Origin: Colletotrichum lupini
Taxonomy: Eukaryota; Ascomycota; Sordariomycetes; Glomerellales; Glomerellaceae
Assembly: GCF_023278565.1 (NCBI RefSeq)
Contig: NC_064676.1
Coordinates: forward strand, 1,364,001 to 1,428,000
Length of the DNA: 64,000 bases
Reading direction: 5' to 3'
In this document: positions 59,824-64,000 of the stretch, in pieces
Layout of the letters: each line of letters starts with the position of its first letter
Numbering within the stretch: position 1 is the stretch's first letter
Made by a program: the position numbers and the translations under genes
Notes under the pieces: model-generated
What the model was told of the DNA's origin: nothing
Databases searched by the model: none
What the model saw: the letters and a program-made list of their open reading frames with translations, nothing else

Positions 59824-62168
59824 ATGGACTCCCCGGGACGCCAGTCCGGCACCAGCCTGGCCGACCTGATACGCACATCACAGCTTCTTACCGATCGGTA
59901 CAGTACTGTTGCCAATAGCCTCAATACGGCACCGGTGACGCTGTCTGATCTCGCCAAAGAATGTCGCGCCGTGACAGATGCTCTCCGACGATTCAAGTAC
60001 CTGCGCGAAACGATACCGGAAACCCTCGTTTTCGATCCAGTCCTTCTCGACCAATCCTGCCAGGATGCCTTGGACTCGATCAACACAGACTTGTCGTCTC
60101 TCGACTTCTACAGTACGCGAATTCGCCCGGCGACGAGCGATAGTGCTGTCGACATGTCCTCGGGACAAATTACCATCATTTGGAACGAAGACTCTCTCAG
60201 GCAAATTCAACGCCAGCTCAAGACCAACCGTCAATCTCTTACATTTCTTCTTAATTGTGTTCCAAGGTATGTCAAACTCGGACCAGTTGCGCGGACGTTG
60301 CTCACCAAGACAGCGAACATGTGACATCCAAAAACCACTCCACATTCATGCACTCATCCCGCCTAGTGTCATGGGATTGTGCGATCAGCCCGGCAGTACT
60401 CAACAAAGGTAGTCGACTGCGTCTATCTACCATCGGTCCGCGACCAAGGCCAGAGGCAGAAACCACCCCCGTCAATGATTCCTTCGAAGTTCGTTCGGCT
60501 TTGAAGAGACTCAGGCCACCGCCGGGCATACTATACAAGCAGAGCATGAGAACAACGAAAGACTTACACGATGCAATCGATCGTGGAGACGTAGCCGCCG
60601 TGGTAAAGCTCCTGTTACAGCGCATCGATCCGAATGCGCCTCGCTTTGGCTCGAAACTTTGTCCTCTTCGTCGAGCTTTGAATCGCCAAATTCCATCTCT
60701 AGTAACTTTCATAGCTATCGCCGGAGCAGATCTCGAGAGTAGAGGAGACGAGGGCGACACAATCTTGATCACGACAATCAAGTATGGATACTCCGAGAAG
60801 GTCGTCTCACTATTGTGCGAACTCGGTGCAGATGTGAATGCCGTCGATACGCTGGGGTGCTCGCCAGTCCACTACGCCGCCATGTCAGCCAAAGACGATG
60901 ACACCTTAGAGGTGCTCATCCGCGCTGGGGGCGAGGTTGACCGCAGGGATTTGGGAACACGAACGCCTCTTATAGCGGCTGTTCAAAATTACCGCTTCAA
61001 CGCTATCGAAAAGCTTCTCGAATATGGTGCGGACCTGGAAGCCCGGCTACAAAATGGCAGAACAGCGCTCCATGTCGCCATATCTATGAGAAGCAGCCCG
61101 ATGACGGAGTTCCTATCAGATCAGGGCGCCTACCTCGACCGACGTGTCAATGAGCACACCGCCTTGACGTACGCAATATCTACAGCTTGTCCGGATATCG
61201 CTGAGGTGCTGATAGGGGCCGGGGCCGACGTTAACTTGCCGAGCTCGAAGGGTAACTTTCCGTTGCTCGCGGCTGCCTCAGCCGGGGACTTACGCACCAT
61301 GAAGCTTCTCCTCTCTCGTGGTGCCAATTTTGATGCTACCGGTAGCGAGGGGTACCTACCCATGCACATGGCAGCCCATAAGAATCGAGTCGAGGTGCTG
61401 CAACTTCTCTTTAAAGCTGGATCACAGATTGACCCAACGACAGAACATGGAGAGACGCCTCTCACCATCGCGATGCACTTGGGATGCTTCGAGGCTGCTC
61501 AATTTCTGATCGAGGTCGGTGCTGAGGTAGACCACTCCGCTCCTGGAGCAGAGAGAATCATATGCCAAGCTCTCAAAGCCGGCAACACGCGAATTGCAGT
61601 CGCTCTCATCCGAGGTGGTGCAGACCTCACAACCCCATTGTTGCGAAACTCCAGCATGACGCCGCTACATCTTGCAGCCCACTACGGACAGAACGACGTG
61701 CTTGCGACGATGATCAGTACGGGCGTCGACCTCGATACTAGGACCTGGCCAGGGTTCACCCCACTCTTCGCTGCCGCAAGGGCAGGGCACCTCGACACTG
61801 TGCGACTTCTCCTCGCCGCCGGGGCGTACCTCAGAGCTCGATCAATGTCAGGGGCGAACCTGATGTTCTTCGCCACAGCGCATCCCGCAATGATCAAGCT
61901 TCTGATAGAACTTGGATTAGATGTTCGTGAGCGCGATCATCACGGCGCAACACCGCTACATTATGCGGCTGTCAAGGGTCAGTATACGACAGTGAAGCTG
62001 TTGTTACAAAATGGCGCGAGGTTGGTTCATGCCAGCGCCGTCTTCGAGTCTCTTCAAGACTATAAAACGAAAGCGAAGTATCGCCAAGGTACTGCTGCAG
62101 GCCTCGCTAGACAGAAAGGTCACATGAAACTTGCGCGACTTATTGAGGGGTGGAAGTTCAAAACTTGA
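59824..62168 (+). CDS. HeLo-like N-terminal domain / ankyrin-repeat protein
   Basis: Exon 1 (59,824-60,266) and exon 2 (60,389-62,168) are joined by a 122-nt intron (GTATGT donor, CGATCAG acceptor). This is the only nearby AG that restores phase; spliced length 740 aa. Residues 1-147 are helical with the pattern of the fungal STAND-type HeLo-like N-terminal domain: YSTVANSLNTAPVTLSDLAK, an FKYLRE helix, CQDALDSINTDLSSLDFY and a conserved Trp segment IIWNEDSLRQIQRQLKTNRQ. A basic linker (about 150-200) leads to roughly 15 ankyrin repeats (about 204-735). Well-conserved units include GATPLHYAAVKGQYTTVKLL and GRTALHVAIS. Ankyrin repeats bind proteins; HeLo-like domains in fungi are linked to regulated cell death. 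No NACHT or NB-ARC lies between them. The domain call is from pattern, not alignment. Confidence 0.8.
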
Positions 62169-62448
62169 TGCGCAGATACTCCCTTTGCTTCCACCTTTGC
62201 TGCCCACTAGCAGTGCATTTCCTATGTTGACCGAAGATCTATATTGATATCAGAAGATACCCCACGATTGCACGTAGGCGTTTTGTCAACGCGATGTGAT
62301 CATCACTACTGGCCCACACGCCGTTTTCCTATTCCAATACAATGTTTACCATCTCTTCCTGCCATCTGAATTATGCGACTTGGTCTAAGACTAGGAAACG
62401 ATATTAGAATCACAGCGTGCGAATTTCAAATATTCATCACCTCTTCCA
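62169..62448. other. Convergent spacer
   Basis: 280 bp between the ankyrin gene and the membrane-protein gene; nothing is seen in it. Confidence 0.4.
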
Positions 62449-64000
62449 CTAGAAATGCGGAAAGAAATCAGACCACTCCGGGGTCTCATACAACGACGCA
62501 GGAGCCTCGCGCAGATTGATGAACGCCTCAATGACCAAGAAAACCCTCGCCACAACAAACAGCAACAGGACAAAACAAAGAACAAACGACTTTGCTGTCT
62601 TCATCCACGGTTTTTGGTACGTCGCTCCTGCCAGTTGCGCCCCCGGCGCCGCACCAGAAATGAACATATCAAACCGCGGCCAAACCTGTCGAGCGAGGAA
62701 GAAGATCCACAGCACCACGCCCGAGGATGTAATCACCAAAGACGCAGCCAGCCAGAGAGTCCGCTCAATCGTCGTCGGAAAGTGGTCGAGCCAGCCCGCA
62801 AGGTGAAGCCCGCCGTACGCTGCTGCCGTCAGAGCGAGGACCGACCGCAGGACGTCGCGGTGGATGTTGACTTGGCCTAGCCCGAGGTTCGACATGGACG
62901 GGAAGTTGACTATGTAAGGGACGAGGTAATCCGTCTCGCCGAGAAACACGCCAACGGTCGGCACGGAGGTGAAGTAGAATTGAGCATACGTCGGCCGGGA
63001 AATGCATTCTGCCCAGAGAGAATCTGCGGCTGACGCAGCTTGTGCCAATCGTCCTGGGTTGACGGGCATGTGAGGTTTCTCGTGTCTCTGTACATCTGCA
63101 AAGAGTCTTCGACAATAGATCGTACCATGCCGGAGATTGAGCTGAGTATAAGGTGAAGCGAAGTATATCTGCTGGCATTCCGGGGACACCGTCGGTTTCG
63201 CCTGGTCGATGTGGTACATGTATGCGGTTCGGGATACTCTTTTCCACTGAATGTCGACGTCCACAGGCGACGAGAAGGGACGAAGGTTACTGACGTCGAA
63301 GCCGAGAAACCTAGAGGGCTCCCTGGTGCCAGGTGAGCCGATGGACAGGTGGGTCGTGATGAGAATCTTGTCCTTGTTCTCCTTTCTGGCCCCTTCCGTG
63401 CCCACGTCTTCGGGCGGTATGTACATGAAGCACCGGATCTCAGTTACGCCGTTAACAGCGCTCATCGACGAGCAGAACATCATCAACGCCATGGCATCCT
63501 CGTTCCCCTCGTCCAGGACAGTGGGATCGAGCACATCCAGGGGCTTGCTCCACCATAGCAAATAAAGCATAGCAGCACAAGCAACGTGTCCGCAGGTGTT
63601 GATCTCGAGTAGCGAGACGGGCATTTTCTTCATGAGGCGGCCGATGACTTGGGCGACCATCCAGCCGGCCTGTATGCACACCAGCGACTTGGCCATCCAG
63701 TCCGCCTTGCTCTTATCCTGGATCTGCGACTCGTGAATCTGCGGCAGCTTTCCGACGAAGGATAAGAGCCTGATACCCTCCGGCGTGACCGTTACTCTCC
63801 TGAGCACCGTCTCGACCTCGGCAGAAGGCATATTGACGACGAACCCTCCCATCACGGCGTAAAAACACTGCGTCATGTCCCACGTATGCCTCGAAAACGT
63901 CCTCGTCTCCTCCCTATCGGCAGGTGTTCCATCTGCACCTGTACTCCCTTTCCGATCCGCAGCATCCTTTTCAATCTCTTTCTTGAGCCATCTTGCCACA
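62449..64000 (-). CDS. Multi-pass membrane protein, 3' part (unknown family)
   Basis: The frame is open from the right edge of the window (no start seen) to the stop at 62,449, giving at least 516 C-terminal residues. It contains the motif SLLEINTCGHVACAAMLYLL followed by WWSKPLDV. I associate this motif with a widespread, functionally uncharacterised ascomycete membrane-protein family. Hydrophobic segments lie near DVLRSVLALTAAAYGGLHL, in LWLAASLVITSSGVVLWIFF and in SFVLCFVLLLFVVARVFLVI. The C-terminus (YETPEWSDFFPHF) ends with the typical FINLREAP..W.DFFPH-like tail of that family. The 5' part and any further introns are outside the window. Confidence 0.8.
   Translation of the reverse strand, partial: VARWLKKEIEKDAADRKGSTGADGTPADREETRTFSRHTWDMTQCFYAVMGGFVVNMPSAEVETVLRRVTVTPEGIRLLSFVGKLPQIHESQIQDKSKADWMAKSLVCIQAGWMVAQVIGRLMKKMPVSLLEINTCGHVACAAMLYLLWWSKPLDVLDPTVLDEGNEDAMALMMFCSSMSAVNGVTEIRCFMYIPPEDVGTEGARKENKDKILITTHLSIGSPGTREPSRFLGFDVSNLRPFSSPVDVDIQWKRVSRTAYMYHIDQAKPTVSPECQQIYFASPYTQLNLRHGTIYCRRLFADVQRHEKPHMPVNPGRLAQAASAADSLWAECISRPTYAQFYFTSVPTVGVFLGETDYLVPYIVNFPSMSNLGLGQVNIHRDVLRSVLALTAAAYGGLHLAGWLDHFPTTIERTLWLAASLVITSSGVVLWIFFLARQVWPRFDMFISGAAPGAQLAGATYQKPWMKTAKSFVLCFVLLLFVVARVFLVIEAFINLREAPASLYETPEWSDFFPHF

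Noticed and set aside
1..64000. CRISPR arrays, operons, ribosome binding sites
   Set aside because: The window is clearly eukaryotic (spliceosomal introns, RIPed retrotransposons); no regularly spaced repeats of CRISPR type were seen.

Overview
This window comes from a filamentous ascomycete, most likely a Sordariomycete. The evidence is short GT-AG introns (about 48-190 nt) with CTAAC/CTGAC branch sites, a CFEM GPI-anchored protein, a secreted oxalate decarboxylase, and AT-rich blocks whose CA/TG dinucleotides have been stripped in the manner of repeat-induced point mutation (RIP). A Colletotrichum/Verticillium-like source is a guess from gene style only.

Layout. 1-3,500 is a heavily RIP-degraded AT-rich block with no readable gene. 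3,508-18,960 is a normal gene island: a long coiled-coil protein, a CFEM protein, an unrecognised conserved-looking protein on the minus strand, a four-exon bicupin oxalate decarboxylase, and a 431-bp terminal-inverted-repeat element carrying tRNA-like A and B boxes. 18,967-25,788 and 27,208-34,177 are two copies of one Ty1/copia LTR retrotransposon. Both lie on the minus strand, each has 202-bp LTRs and a perfect 5-bp target duplication (GTAGT and CTCTC), and both are riddled with RIP stops. A 1.4-kb ordinary-composition island without a clear gene separates them. 34,180-64,000 is gene-rich: a SulP sulfate permease, a tail-anchored coiled-coil protein with an intron-like duplicated segment upstream, two small coiled-coil proteins, Rrp1/Nop52, a sphingoid-base (LCB) kinase, anthranilate phosphoribosyltransferase, the NatA auxiliary subunit (Naa15/Nat1), a Cid2-family protein, a putative HeLo-like/ankyrin fusion, and the 3' part of a multi-pass membrane protein running off the right edge.

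The genes do not form one pathway or an obvious secondary-metabolite cluster; most are housekeeping (tryptophan synthesis, N-terminal acetylation, 60S maturation, sphingolipid signalling, sulfate uptake). The host-facing or accessory genes are the CFEM protein, the oxalate decarboxylase and the HeLo-like/ankyrin protein. The points most worth a second look are the HeLo-like/ankyrin architecture without a NACHT/NB-ARC, the two stop-free 3n introns in Naa15, the long duplicated segments beginning at splice donors near 39.5-40.8 kb, the tRNA-like TIR element, and a non-homologous, less-mutated block inside one of the two RIPed retrotransposons.
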